DNA of 64,000 nucleotides from Rubricella aquisinus (GCF_014199445.1 NZ_JACIJS010000002.1:124001-188000); one strand, 5' to 3'; positions 26,580 to 35,586 are shown, counted from the first letter of the stretch. The notes: generated by a model not told the origin, from the sequence alone. Numbers and translations: made by a program.

Positions 26580-27566
26580 ATGACGTATCGAATGATCCAA
26601 CTTGCGGTGCCCGAGAATTGTATCGCGGCCGTCGATAAGGCGCTCAAGGGCATTGAGCCGCGCAATTGGTGGCGTGCGGCTGCACAGGACGAGGACGAGC
26701 CAACACAATATTTCATCGTGCTTCACGAGGCGCGGTTGCAAGACGTGCTGGATGATCTGCGCGATCAGTTTGGGGAGAAATCAGGCTGGCGGCTCACTGT
26801 TTCTTCCATCGAGACAGTCTTGCCGGAACTTGACGATGAGGAAGAGCAACAGCGCCTTGCCGACCGCGAATTGACCCATTCGCGCGAGGAAATCCTTGAT
26901 GGTGTGCGCAAGGACGCGGCATTGACCCGCGATTATCTGTTGCTCAACGCTGTCGCAGCACTGCTTGCGGCGGTTGGACTGTATTTGGGGGAAATTGCGG
27001 TGGTGATCGGGGCCATGGTGATCGCGCCGATCCTTGGCCCTATCATGGCGTTCAATTTCGCGACCGCCTTGGGCAACCGGCAGCTTTTGGTAACGGCGCT
27101 CAAAGCACTCGGCGCGGGGTTGGCGGTGGCCTTTGGCGTATCGGTAGCCCTTGGCCTTGTGCTCAAGGTGCAGCCCGATCCCGGAACGATGTTGAGCTTT
27201 TCAGAACCCCTCACGGCCTTTACCGCCGCCTTGCCGCTGGCAGGCGGGGTCGCGGCGGCGATCATCCTTTTGCAGGGCGCGGGCAGTGGCATCGTTGGGG
27301 TCACGGTGGCCGCCGCACTTGTCCCTCCCTTGGCTGCCAGTGGGATGCATGCGGGGGCGGGCGATCATGTGCAGGCCCTGCGCGCGGGCGGCACCGTGAT
27401 CGCCAATATCGTGGCGATCAATCTGGCCAGTCAGGTCGTGTTCATGATCAAGGGCGTGCGCCCGAACCGGTGGATCAGCGATCAATCGGGCGACTCGCGG
27501 TTGTGGAACATGGGCAGTTGGGCAGTGGTGCTGATCCTTATCCTTGCCTATCTGCTCTGGCCCTGA
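26580..27566 (+). CDS. DUF389 (TIGR00341-type) membrane protein
   Basis: 328-residue protein: a soluble N-terminal domain of about 110 residues (MTYRMIQLAVPENCIAAV, ferredoxin-like appearance) followed by six or so hydrophobic helices (about 117-325). The conserved family block is GEIAVVIGAMVIAPILGPIMAFNFATALGN (given here as adjacent pieces GEIAVVIGAMVIAP and ILGPIMAFNF) and VTVAAALVPPLAASGM. The function of DUF389 proteins is not established. Start ATG at 26580 with GAGGA upstream. The last 29 bases overlap panE on the other strand. Confidence 0.88.
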   Translation: MTYRMIQLAVPENCIAAVDKALKGIEPRNWWRAAAQDEDEPTQYFIVLHEARLQDVLDDLRDQFGEKSGWRLTVSSIETVLPELDDEEEQQRLADRELTHSREEILDGVRKDAALTRDYLLLNAVAALLAAVGLYLGEIAVVIGAMVIAPILGPIMAFNFATALGNRQLLVTALKALGAGLAVAFGVSVALGLVLKVQPDPGTMLSFSEPLTAFTAALPLAGGVAAAIILLQGAGSGIVGVTVAAALVPPLAASGMHAGAGDHVQALRAGGTVIANIVAINLASQVVFMIKGVRPNRWISDQSGDSRLWNMGSWAVVLILILAYLLWP

Positions 27567-28500
27567 TCTCTGCTGCGGGGATGGCCCGAGGGGTCTGCTC
27601 CACCTCATGAACAAGGGATGTGAGGGCTGCGTTCAGTGGCGCAGGTAGCCCATAGGTTGCGGCGAGCGACACGATCTCCCCATTGAGGAAGTCAACCTCC
27701 GTCGGTCGCCCAGCGGCCAGATCATCCGCCATGCTGGAGCGCGCGCTGCGGTCGATGCCCTGCAAGCGTAGGCCCACCGTATTGAAGAACCAATCCGGCG
27801 TGCGCAGCATTTGTGGAATGCGGTGGGCGGGCAGGGCACCGACCTTGGCCGGGGTGATCCCCGCTGCATGGAGCACGCCCAATGCCTCCGTTATCGCGTC
27901 GGCCAGAATGCCGCGACAGGCCCGGTCCGACAATTGCGCATGAAGCCCAAGGCCCGACAGCGCATTGACCGCATTGTTCAGATTGAGCAGCAGCTTGCCC
28001 CATGCAACTGGGGCCATATCAGACACTTGCCGCACAGCGGGCAGGCCGCGCGTGGCCGGGTGGTCCCTCACGATGACCTCACCTGCGCTCGCTTTGTGCC
28101 AGTGGTTTGGGCCGCGCCGCACCACATTGAACGGCACCATCCCCGGCAGGACGGTCACGCCGGGCAATGCGGCAGCGATCAGACTGGGTGGCGAGATGCC
28201 GTTCATCAGCGTCACAATCGGTGTGCCCGGCGTCAGATGCGCCCGAAGGTCGGCAATCGCGCCGGGCAGGGCGGTCGCCTTGACCGCGACGACCACGAGA
28301 TCGGCTTTTGACAGCGGCTCCGGCGTCAGGCTGGTGAGCATATCGGTGCGTCCCTCCGGCCCACCGGACAGGCGCAAACCAGCCTCCGCAATCGGATCAA
28401 GCACACCGGGCCGCCCGATCAGGGTCACGTCCCGCCCCGCAAGCGCCCATGTGCCGCCCACAAAACACCCAATCGCACCCGCACCCAGAACCGCGATCAT
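27538..28500 (-). CDS. panE: 2-dehydropantoate 2-reductase
   Basis: NADPH-dependent reductase of the ApbA/PanE family, making pantoate for coenzyme A. 320 residues starting MIAVLGAGAIGCFVGG, the Rossmann GxGxxG. Further landmarks are VVVAVKATALPGAI, LMNGISPP (family NG motif), the catalytic lysine region VAWGKLLLNLNNAVNAL, and AGRPTEVDFLNGEIV with the substrate-binding residues. The start at 28500 overlaps the VIT gene stop (ATGA). ApbA/PanE paralogues act on various 2-oxoacids, so pantothenate synthesis is likely but not certain; no other pan gene is nearby. Confidence 0.9.
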   Translation of the reverse strand: MIAVLGAGAIGCFVGGTWALAGRDVTLIGRPGVLDPIAEAGLRLSGGPEGRTDMLTSLTPEPLSKADLVVVAVKATALPGAIADLRAHLTPGTPIVTLMNGISPPSLIAAALPGVTVLPGMVPFNVVRRGPNHWHKASAGEVIVRDHPATRGLPAVRQVSDMAPVAWGKLLLNLNNAVNALSGLGLHAQLSDRACRGILADAITEALGVLHAAGITPAKVGALPAHRIPQMLRTPDWFFNTVGLRLQGIDRSARSSMADDLAAGRPTEVDFLNGEIVSLAATYGLPAPLNAALTSLVHEVEQTPRAIPAAEIRARADRQG

Positions 28501-29222
28501 CGGAAGGCCAGACCCACGCCAAACGCGACAAAGGCGCAGATGCCACCAACGAGCACCGTCTCCCCCACACAGCGCAACAACCCCTCCGTCGTGACCCGCC
28601 ACCGCAAGAGGCCAAGGGTGGTTAGCGCCAATCCGGTGGCGATCACCGACACGACAAAGGTATCCGGCCCAGCGGGCAGCAGGAAATAGGGAATGAGCGG
28701 CACAAAGCCGAACAGAAGAAAGGACACGAACGTCGCCAAACCATTCAGGGCTGGGTGCTCATTGGTCGGGTCGGCCATGCCGATTTCGTGCTGCATCATG
28801 AAATCCGCCATATATTCGGGGTTGCGCACCATGATGTTGGCCATGGTTTCGGCGTCCTCGGACGGAAGGCCCCGGTCCTTGAGCAACTCCACGGTCTCCA
28901 ATCGCTCAAATTCCGGGTTTGTCTGGATTTCATGCAGCTCTTTGGCCCGCGTCGCGCGGTACACATCCTGCTCTGACCGGGCCGACAGGAATTCGCCCAA
29001 CCCCATCGCGGTGCCATCGGCCAAGAGGTTCGCGAGACCAAACAAAAGCACCGCGATGGCTCCGACCTCCGCCGCGCCCTCTGCCCCGAACCCGGCAAAT
29101 CCCGCGACCACGGCAAAGGTCGTCACGATCCCATCATTGCCGCCATAAACGATCTGGCGCAGATATTCCTGCGCAGGGCTGATTTTATGCTCGTCGCGCA
29201 TATGCTCGTAGAGGTTTGTCAT
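28497..29222 (-). CDS. VIT1/CCC1 family metal transporter
   Basis: 241-residue membrane protein of the vacuolar iron transporter family, predicted to move Fe2+ or Mn2+ across the inner membrane. Typical features are the TM1 motif IVYGGNDGIVTTFAVVAGFAG, DGTAMGLGEFLSARSE at the TM2 end with metal-site glutamates, a cytoplasmic helical metal-binding region (ERLETVELLKDRGL and MVRNPEYMADFMMQHEIGM), then three C-terminal helices. The ATG at 29222 gives the normal N terminus; an upstream extension to 29330 looks non-coding. It is translationally coupled to panE, though no functional connection is known. Confidence 0.92.
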   Translation of the reverse strand: MTNLYEHMRDEHKISPAQEYLRQIVYGGNDGIVTTFAVVAGFAGFGAEGAAEVGAIAVLLFGLANLLADGTAMGLGEFLSARSEQDVYRATRAKELHEIQTNPEFERLETVELLKDRGLPSEDAETMANIMVRNPEYMADFMMQHEIGMADPTNEHPALNGLATFVSFLLFGFVPLIPYFLLPAGPDTFVVSVIATGLALTTLGLLRWRVTTEGLLRCVGETVLVGGICAFVAFGVGLAFR

Positions 29223-29376
29223 ATCCGGCCCGATCCTTGTTTTGGTCAGGATGACACGCCACATCCCGCTTGACGAGAGTGTTGCGCGTGACGCTGTGCC
29301 GCTATGCAAGGCCCTTTCCTGCTTGGACAAAACGGGTCGGACACGCTAAACGAGACGAAACCGTTGGAGGAATGTC

Positions 29377-30342
29377 ATGTCCGAGTTGAAGCCCCGCGAT
29401 CTGAAGATCCCGCAGGAACGCCATCCGGAAAAAGCCCACCGCAAGGACAACGCCCAGCCCAAGAAACCGGATTGGATCCGGGTGAAGGCACCGACCTCGA
29501 AAGCCTATTTCGAGACGCATAAAATCATGCGCGAACATAAACTCGTCACCGTGTGTGAGGAAGCAGGCTGCCCCAATGCCGGCGAATGCTGGGCGCAGGG
29601 CCACGCGACGATGATGATCATGGGGGAGATTTGCACCCGTGGCTGCACCTTCTGCAATGTCGCAACAGGCAAGCCTCAAACCCTTGATGTGTTCGAGCCT
29701 GCGCGCGTTGCCGATGCGGTGGCCAAGCTGGGGCTGAACCACGTTGTGATCACATCCGTGGACCGCGACGATCTGGAAGATGGCGGGGCGGAGCATTTCG
29801 CGCAAACGATCCGCGCCATCCGCCGCAAGACACCCGATACGACCATCGAAATTCTGACGCCCGATTTCCTCAAATGCGATGACCGCGCATTGGAGGTCGT
29901 GGTGGAGGCACGCCCGGACGTGTTCAACCACAATCTTGAGACGGTGCCGCACCTCTATCACGAGGTCCGCCCCGGCGCGCGCTATTTCCATTCCCTGCGT
30001 CTGTTGCAGCGGGTGAAAGAGCTTGATCCCGCGATGTTCACCAAATCCGGCCTGATGGTCGGCCTTGGTGAAGGGCGCACGGATGTGCTGCAAGTCATGG
30101 ATGACATGCGCTCCGCCAATATTGATTTCCTGACGATCGGTCAGTACCTCCAACCGACGCCGAAACACCACGCGGTGGATCGGTTTGTGACTCCGGATGA
30201 GTTCAAGGCCTATGAGAAAGCGGCTTATGGCAAGGGCTTCCTGATGGTGTCAGCGACACCGCTCACCCGGTCAAGCTATCATGCAGGGGATGATTTTGTG
30301 CGGCTGCGGGAGGCGCGGTTGGCCAAACTGGCCAAGGCGTAA
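29377..30342 (+). CDS. lipA: Lipoyl synthase
   Basis: Radical-SAM enzyme that inserts two sulfurs into octanoyl groups on E2 and H proteins, forming lipoate. 321 residues with both iron-sulfur clusters visible: the auxiliary cluster [12 protein letters not shown] and the radical-SAM [13 protein letters not shown], plus the C-terminal [10 protein letters not shown] with the auxiliary cluster serine. TTGGAGGAATGTC precedes the ATG. The nearby lpd uses the lipoate this enzyme makes. Monocistronic: it has its own terminator and is divergent from the VIT gene. Confidence 0.98.
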   Translation: MSELKPRDLKIPQERHPEKAHRKDNAQPKKPDWIRVKAPTSKAYFETHKIMREHKLVTVCEEAGCPNAGECWAQGHATMMIMGEICTRGCTFCNVATGKPQTLDVFEPARVADAVAKLGLNHVVITSVDRDDLEDGGAEHFAQTIRAIRRKTPDTTIEILTPDFLKCDDRALEVVVEARPDVFNHNLETVPHLYHEVRPGARYFHSLRLLQRVKELDPAMFTKSGLMVGLGEGRTDVLQVMDDMRSANIDFLTIGQYLQPTPKHHAVDRFVTPDEFKAYEKAAYGKGFLMVSATPLTRSSYHAGDDFVRLREARLAKLAKA

Positions 30343-30365
30343 TTTGCCAGTGATGCGATACAGAG

Positions 30366-30391
30366 ACGGCCCCGGTATTGGGGCCGTTTTT
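30366..30391 (+). terminator. Rho-independent terminator of lipA
   Basis: 8-bp perfect stem (ACGGCCCC at 30366-30373, GGGGCCGT at 30380-30387, 6-nt loop) followed by a T-tract through 30391. It lies between lipA and the convergent CBS gene. Confidence 0.9.
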
Positions 30392-30413
30392 CGTTTTCGG
30401 GTGTCGGTACAGC

Positions 30414-30950
30414 TTAGCTCATGCTGCCAAAAATCAGAGCCATAACAATCGTATAGGCCGCGATCCCGCCCCCGATCAGAATGAGCGGGAACCGATCCAG
30501 CAGAGAGGCTTTCGCCAACTCGGTCGCCTGATAAATGAGGTCTGGCCATGTGTAGGACACGAAATCACCTTGCGTGAACACCACCTGTACGCGGCCTTCG
30601 GCATCCACGACGGGCAGGCGACGAAACCGGTCATTGGACATGATCCGCAGCCAGTCGGTGACATCATCGTCTTCTTTTGCGACGCGCGGATCGCGAGTCA
30701 TGATGTCCTCGACCAGCGTCGTGTTCGGATCCCGCCCTTCATTGACCACGCGGCGCAGAATGTCGCGCTCTGTCACCACGCCAATCAGCTTGCCGCCCGC
30801 GTCATTCACCATGATGGAGCCATAGTTCAGGGCCGCCATCTGTCCGACAGCGGTGCTGACGGTTGTATCCGGGGTGGTGGTCAACGGCTTGGGTTTGTTG
30901 GAAAACTCGGGCCGGTCCTTTAGCTTCATCGCGCGTGATTGCTCTGACAT
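30414..30950 (-). CDS. CBS-pair protein with C-terminal membrane helix
   Basis: 178 residues. Two CBS motifs (about 22-80 and 84-135), the first with GSIMVNDAGGKLIGVVTERDIL and the second with RRLPVVDAEGRVQVVFTQGD, forming an adenosine-nucleotide-sensing module. The C terminus has one hydrophobic segment (about 154-176, FPLILIGGGIAAYTIVMALIF), so it is a tail-anchored membrane protein. The sensed ligand and partner are unknown. AGGAG lies 10 bases before the ATG. hpt starts upstream on the same strand with a 70-base gap, so it may be cotranscribed after it. Confidence 0.87.
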   Translation of the reverse strand: MSEQSRAMKLKDRPEFSNKPKPLTTTPDTTVSTAVGQMAALNYGSIMVNDAGGKLIGVVTERDILRRVVNEGRDPNTTLVEDIMTRDPRVAKEDDDVTDWLRIMSNDRFRRLPVVDAEGRVQVVFTQGDFVSYTWPDLIYQATELAKASLLDRFPLILIGGGIAAYTIVMALIFGSMS

Positions 30951-30969
30951 GTCTGCTCCTTTTTCATGC

Positions 30970-30987
30970 TGCGGCCTGTGTGCCGCA
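30970..30987. repeat. Hairpin between hpt and the CBS gene
   Basis: Perfect 6-bp arms TGCGGC (30970-30975) and GCCGCA (30982-30987) with a 6-nt loop. No direct T-tract. A second pair, AACGAT (30999-31004) and ATCGTT (31016-31021), touches the hpt stop codon. They may mark the hpt mRNA end. Confidence 0.35.
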
Positions 30988-31020
30988 CTTGAGGAGTTAA
31001 CGATCTAGAGCGCAAATCGT

Positions 31021-31560
31021 TCACATAAAGCGCACTTTCCCGATATAGGGCAGGTTGCGATTGCGTTGGGCGTAGTCGATGCCGTAGCCGACGACGAATT
31101 TGTCGGGGATGCGAAAACCGGTCCATGTCGCCTCGATATCGACCTCCCGCCGTGAGGGTTTATCGAGGAGCGCGCAGACCTGCAGCCGCGCAGGATTGCG
31201 CGCGCGCAACAGGTGCAGCACATGATGCAGCGTGAAGCCAGTATCGACGATATCCTCGACGACCAGCACATCGCGGCCCTCAATCTCTCCGCGCAAGTCC
31301 TTGAGAATACGCACTTCCCGGCTCGATTCCATCCCGTCGCCATAGGAGGAGGCTTCGATGAAATCGACCTCCACCGGCAGGTCCAATTCCCGCACCAGAT
31401 CGGCGATGAACACGAAAGAGCCGCGCAAAAGCCCCACCACGGTCAGCTTGTCGGTATCGGCAAAATGATCGGAGATATCCCTTGCGAGCCCTTCGACACG
31501 GGCAGCGATCTCCTTGGCGGAGATCATTTCGTCGATGGCATAGGCGGGTTGATCGGTCAT
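31021..31560 (-). CDS. hpt: Hypoxanthine phosphoribosyltransferase
   Basis: Purine salvage enzyme that joins PRPP with hypoxanthine or guanine. 179 residues. Landmarks are the conserved [16 protein letters not shown], the flexible loop [10 protein letters not shown], the PRPP-binding [12 protein letters not shown], and the base-binding [21 protein letters not shown]. The ATG at 31560 is chosen, with GGAG upstream; 22 further codons are open but unlikely. It is divergent from ratA with a 110-base gap. Confidence 0.96.
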   Translation of the reverse strand: MTDQPAYAIDEMISAKEIAARVEGLARDISDHFADTDKLTVVGLLRGSFVFIADLVRELDLPVEVDFIEASSYGDGMESSREVRILKDLRGEIEGRDVLVVEDIVDTGFTLHHVLHLLRARNPARLQVCALLDKPSRREVDIEATWTGFRIPDKFVVGYGIDYAQRNRNLPYIGKVRFM

Positions 31561-31670
31561 GGGGCTGCTCCGCGGAATGTGACGCGCGCAGCATAGCGTC
31601 CGCCCATCATTTGTCACCCGCGACAATCAGGCGTGTTTCCTCCTGCGCGCATGTGCATATATCTGCCACC

Positions 31671-32120
31671 ATGCCAAAGCACAGTGAAACCCGTGTCATG
31701 CCCTATACCGCCGATCAGATGTATGCGCTGATCGCGGATATTCAGGCTTATCCCCAATTCCTGCCATGGTGCAGCGCCTGCCGCATTCGCAGCCGCACGC
31801 CCCGGCCCGAGGGAGGGGAGGTCGTGGATGCGGATCTCGTGATATCCTTCAAGGTGTTTCGGGAGCGGTTTACGTCCCGTGTCACCATGATGCCGGATGC
31901 CGGCCGGATCGACGTGGAATACCTTGATGGTCCGTTTAAATATCTGGTGAACAACTGGACGTTTAAACCGCTCGACGACGGGCGGTGCGAGGTCGATTTT
32001 CATGTGGATTTCGAATTCAAATCCCGCACGCTTCAGGCCCTGATCGGGGTCGTGTTTAATGAAGCGATGCGCCGGATCGTGGGTGCATTCGAGGCGCGCG
32101 CCAAAAAGCTCTACGGTTAA
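31671..32120 (+). CDS. RatA/Coq10-type START-domain protein
   Basis: 149 residues of the polyketide cyclase/START-like family (COG2867), which includes mitochondrial Coq10 and E. coli RatA. Typical are MPKHSETRVMPYTADQMY, DIQAYPQFLPWC, and CEVDFHVDFEFKS. Coq10 homologues bind ubiquinone and support respiratory electron transfer; RatA was reported as a ribosome-association toxin. In Alphaproteobacteria the Coq10 reading is more attractive, since these proteins are the closest bacterial relatives, but this is inference. The ATG at 31671 has no clear ribosome binding site. Confidence 0.9.
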   Translation: MPKHSETRVMPYTADQMYALIADIQAYPQFLPWCSACRIRSRTPRPEGGEVVDADLVISFKVFRERFTSRVTMMPDAGRIDVEYLDGPFKYLVNNWTFKPLDDGRCEVDFHVDFEFKSRTLQALIGVVFNEAMRRIVGAFEARAKKLYG

Positions 32121-32125
32121 GGCGG

Positions 32126-32158
32126 GGGCCACGCCGGGATCGGCGCGGCCCTGTTTTT
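32126..32158 (+). terminator. Rho-independent terminator of ratA
   Basis: 10-bp stem with one mismatch (32126-32135 with 32142-32151) and a T-run at 32154-32158, placed between the convergent ratA and amt genes. Confidence 0.85.
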
Positions 32159-32161
32159 GGG

Positions 32162-33325
32162 TTACGAGCGGATATCGTAGGCCCGCTCGCCATGGGCGAC
32201 GAAATCCAGGCCTTCGGTTTCCGCGTCTGCCGTCACGCGCATCGGCACGATCGCCTTGCAGACATAGACAAGGAGGAGCGTCACCACGAGGGTGAACACC
32301 CCAACCGCGATCAGCGCCACGCCCTGCGCCATCCAGGATGCGTATCCGAGCACGGCCAGCATGATTGTCCCGAAAATGCCGCCAATGCCATGCACGGCGA
32401 ACACATCAAGTGTATCGTCAATCTTGAGCATGTTCTTGACCACACCGCAGGCTTCTTGACAGAGAACACCGGCCACGCCGCCGATCACCAGCGCCTCCAC
32501 CGGACCGACAAAGCCCGACGCTGGCGTGATGGAGGCAAGGCCCGCGATCGTTCCTGTGACAAGCCCGACCATCGACGCCTTCCCATGCTTGATCCGCTCA
32601 TAGAACGCCCAAGTGAGCGATGCAGTCGCAGCAGAGATATGCGTGACCGTGATCGCCATCGCAGCCCCACCATCCGCGGCCAGTTGCGAGCCGCCATTAA
32701 AGCCGAACCAACCGACCCAAAGCATCGACGCGCCCAGCATCACATAGCCGGGATTGTGCGGCGGGGTGGCCTTATTCGCGCGGGGGCCAAGGACAGCCGC
32801 GATCACCAGCGCCGCGATCCCAGCGGTTTCGTGCACGACGATGCCGCCCGCGAAATCCAGCGTGCCCATCTCGGCCAGCCAGCCGCCGCCCCAGATCCAG
32901 TTCGCCACAGGCGCGTAGCACAACAGCATCCAAAGGCCGGAGAACAGCATCACAAAGCTGAACCCGATCCGCTCCACATAGGCGCCAACGATCAGCGCGG
33001 GCGTGATCACCGCAAATGTCATCTGGAACGCGAAAAACGCGACCTCGGGCAGGGTGCCGGACAGCGTGTCGGCATCCACACCGTTGAGGAACATGCGGTC
33101 CAGCCCGCCCCAATACGCACTCTCCCCACCACCAAACGCGATGGAATAGCCGAACGCGAGCCACAAAACGCTCATCAAACACGCGATCGAGATGCAATGC
33201 ATAAAAACTGAAAGCACATTTCGTGCCCGAACAAGACCACCATAAAAGAGCGCAAGCCCCGGCAAGGTCATAAACAGGACCAAGGCCGTCGCGACCATGA
33301 TCCATGCGGTATCCGCACCATTCAT
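32162..33325 (-). CDS. amt: Ammonium transporter, Amt family
   Basis: Inner-membrane ammonium channel, 387 residues with about 11 hydrophobic helices. The ammonium-site aspartate and first twin histidine are seen in DFAGGIVVHETAG, the second histidine in VFAVHGIGGIFG, and the phenylalanine gate region in EVAFFAFQMTFAV. The C-terminal tail ends GLDFVAHGERAYDIRS, matching Amt C termini that bind GlnK. No glnK is adjacent. A -24/-12-like element lies upstream, and ntrBC is in the same window, so nitrogen control is likely. GGGGAT precedes the ATG. Also possible: it acts as a sensor as well as a transporter. Confidence 0.95.
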   Translation of the reverse strand: MNGADTAWIMVATALVLFMTLPGLALFYGGLVRARNVLSVFMHCISIACLMSVLWLAFGYSIAFGGGESAYWGGLDRMFLNGVDADTLSGTLPEVAFFAFQMTFAVITPALIVGAYVERIGFSFVMLFSGLWMLLCYAPVANWIWGGGWLAEMGTLDFAGGIVVHETAGIAALVIAAVLGPRANKATPPHNPGYVMLGASMLWVGWFGFNGGSQLAADGGAAMAITVTHISAATASLTWAFYERIKHGKASMVGLVTGTIAGLASITPASGFVGPVEALVIGGVAGVLCQEACGVVKNMLKIDDTLDVFAVHGIGGIFGTIMLAVLGYASWMAQGVALIAVGVFTLVVTLLLVYVCKAIVPMRVTADAETEGLDFVAHGERAYDIRS

Positions 33326-33365
33326 TCTGATATCCCCAGTCTAGTATCGCCCCTTTTTGGAGCAT

Positions 33366-33380
33366 TGCGGTGGGGATGCC
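33366..33380 (-). promoter_or_regulatory. Possible sigma-54 (-24/-12) promoter for amt
   Basis: On the - strand GGCATCCCCACCGCA has GG and GC exactly ten bases apart, as required for RpoN promoters, about 45 bases before the amt start. The -12 box departs from TTGCA. Support comes from its position before an ammonium transporter and from the NtrC with a GAFTGA loop elsewhere in the window. Confidence 0.3.
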
Positions 33381-33473
33381 TTGGGCCTGCGGATCGGTTC
33401 AACAATTTGGCGGTGTGGAACAGCGGAAAAGGAGCAAGTTACAGCCGGTCTGCTGAAAATTTGTGCAGAATGG

Positions 33474-33962
33474 CTATTTTGCAGGCAGGGCGTTGACCGC
33501 ATCGCCCAGCATGTCCAGCGCCGTTTGAACTGCTGCGCGCCGCACTTGGGATCGGCCAAGCGGGCCGAAGCGCATTTCGCGATGCACCACCCCGGCAGCG
33601 GATGCGGCGGCGAAATGGACCAACCCCTCGGGCTTGCTCTCGGACCCGCCGGGGCCGGCCACTCCGGTGATCGCGACGGTGACTTGTGCATCTGAATGCG
33701 CAAGCGCACCTGCCGCCATTTCCCGCGCGACCTCTTCCGACACAGCGCCCACCGCATCAAGCGTGGCCTGCTCTACACCCAAAAGCGCCACTTTCGACGG
33801 GTAGGAATAGGTGACAAATCCACGGTCGAACACGTCTGAGGAGCCGGGCACATCCGTGAGAGCTGCGGCGACAAGCCCGCCAGTGCAGCTTTCCGCCGTG
33901 GCGATCATCAGACCCTTTGCGCGGGCCGCGGCCAGCAGCTCCTCGGCGGTCATCCCAGCCAT
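33474..33962 (-). CDS. CinA C-terminal domain protein (PncC-type NMN amidase)
   Basis: 162 residues, consisting only of the CinA C-terminal (PncC) domain without the N-terminal molybdopterin-binding-like part. Family motifs: LMIATAESCTGGLVAAALTDVPGSS (pieces ATAESCTGG and LVAAALTDVPGSS), FVTYSYPSKVALLGV, SEEVAREMAAGAL and VAITGVAGPGG. It deamidates nicotinamide mononucleotide to NaMN in pyridine nucleotide recycling. The start overlaps the pgpA end by 13 bases. The order ispDF-pgpA-cinA is frequent in Alphaproteobacteria. Confidence 0.94.
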   Translation of the reverse strand: MAGMTAEELLAAARAKGLMIATAESCTGGLVAAALTDVPGSSDVFDRGFVTYSYPSKVALLGVEQATLDAVGAVSEEVAREMAAGALAHSDAQVTVAITGVAGPGGSESKPEGLVHFAAASAAGVVHREMRFGPLGRSQVRRAAVQTALDMLGDAVNALPAK

Positions 33963-34447
33963 CCATGGGAAAAGGCCGCGCCCAGCAGCGTCGTCAGCGC
34001 GACAATCGCACCTGCAACCACATCATCCATCATCACGCCAAAGGGCGTTTTCATCCGGTCGAAATAGGAAACCGGCCAAGGTTTGGAGATGTCCAGAAGC
34101 CGAAACAGGACAAAGCCCATCACCACACCGGGCCATGGAAAGACGTGCGGTGCGGCCCCCGTGACCCATAGACCCGCCGACAAGCCCCAAAGGGCGATCC
34201 ACTGGCCGACAACCTCATCAACGACAATCTCTGACGGGTCGTGATCCGCGCGCCCAGCGGTCTCCACCCGCGTCGCCCAAAGCCCGACGGCAAACACAAC
34301 CACCGTCGCCACCAGCAACAGGGGAAATCCACCGAGCCAATGCAAACCCCATGCAAGGGGCAGGGCTGCGAGGCTCCCCCATGTCCCGGGTGCCTTGGGC
34401 AGAAGGCCCGCCCCAAACCAAACCGTGATCGCGCGTGTCAGGGTCAT
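33950..34447 (-). CDS. pgpA: Phosphatidylglycerophosphatase A
   Basis: Removes phosphate from phosphatidylglycerophosphate to make phosphatidylglycerol in the inner membrane. 165 residues, with three or four membrane segments; conserved residues are in GLLPKAPGTWGSLAALP, DPSEIVVDEVVGQWIAL and FRLLDISKPWPVSYFDR, with the DD of GVMMDDVVAG. Start overlaps the ispDF stop (ATGA). Part of the ispDF-pgpA-cinA unit. Confidence 0.95.
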   Translation of the reverse strand: MTLTRAITVWFGAGLLPKAPGTWGSLAALPLAWGLHWLGGFPLLLVATVVVFAVGLWATRVETAGRADHDPSEIVVDEVVGQWIALWGLSAGLWVTGAAPHVFPWPGVVMGFVLFRLLDISKPWPVSYFDRMKTPFGVMMDDVVAGAIVALTTLLGAAFSHGWLG

Positions 34448-35586
34448 GGCAGCACCACCGTTGCCGTTGCCATCGCGGCGATCCCTTCACCCCGGCCGGT
34501 AAAGCCAAGCCGTTCGGATGTGGTTGCCTTGATGCTCACCCGGTCCAGCTCGATTTTGCAGATCTCCGCGATTTTCGCGCGCATCGCGTCGGCATGAGGG
34601 GTGATTTTGGGGAATTCGCAGATGATCGTGCAGTCGATATTGCCGATCCGTCCGCCGCGCGCGGCGATCCGCTCCACCGCCTTGTCCAGAAAGATATGAG
34701 AGGCCGCACCCTTCCACTGTGGGTCGGAGGGCGGAAACCAGCGCCCGATATCGCCTTCTGCAATCGCGCCAAACAGCGCGTCGGTGATGGTGTGCATGGC
34801 GACATCCGCGTCGGAATGGCCCTTCAGCTTATGGGTGTGGGGAATGTCGATGCCACAGAGGGTGACCACGTCGCCATCCTCGAATGCATGCACGTCAAAC
34901 CCGGTGCCAGTGCGAAAATCCATACGCTGCCTCACATACTGCTCAGCCCGAGCAAAATCGCCGGGCGTGGTGATCTTGAACAAATCCTCCGATCCGGGCA
35001 CGGACGCAACCGAAATCCCCTCAGCGCGGGCAATCGCCACATCATCGGGCAAGTCGCGCAGCACGGCGCGGTGCGCGGCATGGATCGCGTCGAACTGAAA
35101 TGCCTGAGGCGTTTGCGCCCGCAACAGGTGATCGCGGCTGACGCTATAGTCGAGCGTATCGGCCCCTTGCCACAGCGCATCCACCACCGGCAGCACCGGG
35201 CAGGCACCATGGGCGTGCTCAAGCGCCGCAATCAGGCCGTCAACCACCGATGGAGGCACAAAAGGGCGCGCCGCGTCATGGATGAGCACGATATCGGGCC
35301 GCAGGGGTACCAGCGCATCAAGCCCAGCCCGAACGGAGGCGGACCGTGTCTCCCCCCCGATGACAGGGGGATGCAGGCGCAGATCATCCGGCGTCGCCGC
35401 GCGATAGGGGCGGCGATCATCGGCATGGATCACCACTTGCAGATCGGTGATGCGCGGATGGGCAAGCAGGTGATCCAGCGTCCAGCGCAGGATCGGTTGA
35501 CCCGCGACCGGTACATATTGCTTCGGCCCCGGCTGCCCGGCGCGCGTGCCGCGCCCGGCGGCGACGATAAGTGCGGCGATGCGCAT
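34444..35586 (-). CDS. ispDF: Bifunctional IspD/IspF, MEP isoprenoid pathway
   Basis: Fusion of 2-C-methyl-D-erythritol 4-phosphate cytidylyltransferase (IspD, about residues 1-222) and 2-C-methyl-D-erythritol 2,4-cyclodiphosphate synthase (IspF, about 223-380). IspD motifs: ALIVAAGRGTRAGQPGPKQY and VLIHDAARPFV. IspF motifs: GTGFDVHAF (metal-binding DVH), HTHKLKGHSDADVAMH and the C-terminal KATTSERLGFTGRGEGIAA. Such fusions are common in Alphaproteobacteria. The ATG at 35586 is used; the frame is open to 35724, but that would run into the dusB upstream region. First gene of the unit with pgpA and cinA. Confidence 0.97.
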   Translation of the reverse strand: MRIAALIVAAGRGTRAGQPGPKQYVPVAGQPILRWTLDHLLAHPRITDLQVVIHADDRRPYRAATPDDLRLHPPVIGGETRSASVRAGLDALVPLRPDIVLIHDAARPFVPPSVVDGLIAALEHAHGACPVLPVVDALWQGADTLDYSVSRDHLLRAQTPQAFQFDAIHAAHRAVLRDLPDDVAIARAEGISVASVPGSEDLFKITTPGDFARAEQYVRQRMDFRTGTGFDVHAFEDGDVVTLCGIDIPHTHKLKGHSDADVAMHTITDALFGAIAEGDIGRWFPPSDPQWKGAASHIFLDKAVERIAARGGRIGNIDCTIICEFPKITPHADAMRAKIAEICKIELDRVSIKATTSERLGFTGRGEGIAAMATATVVLP

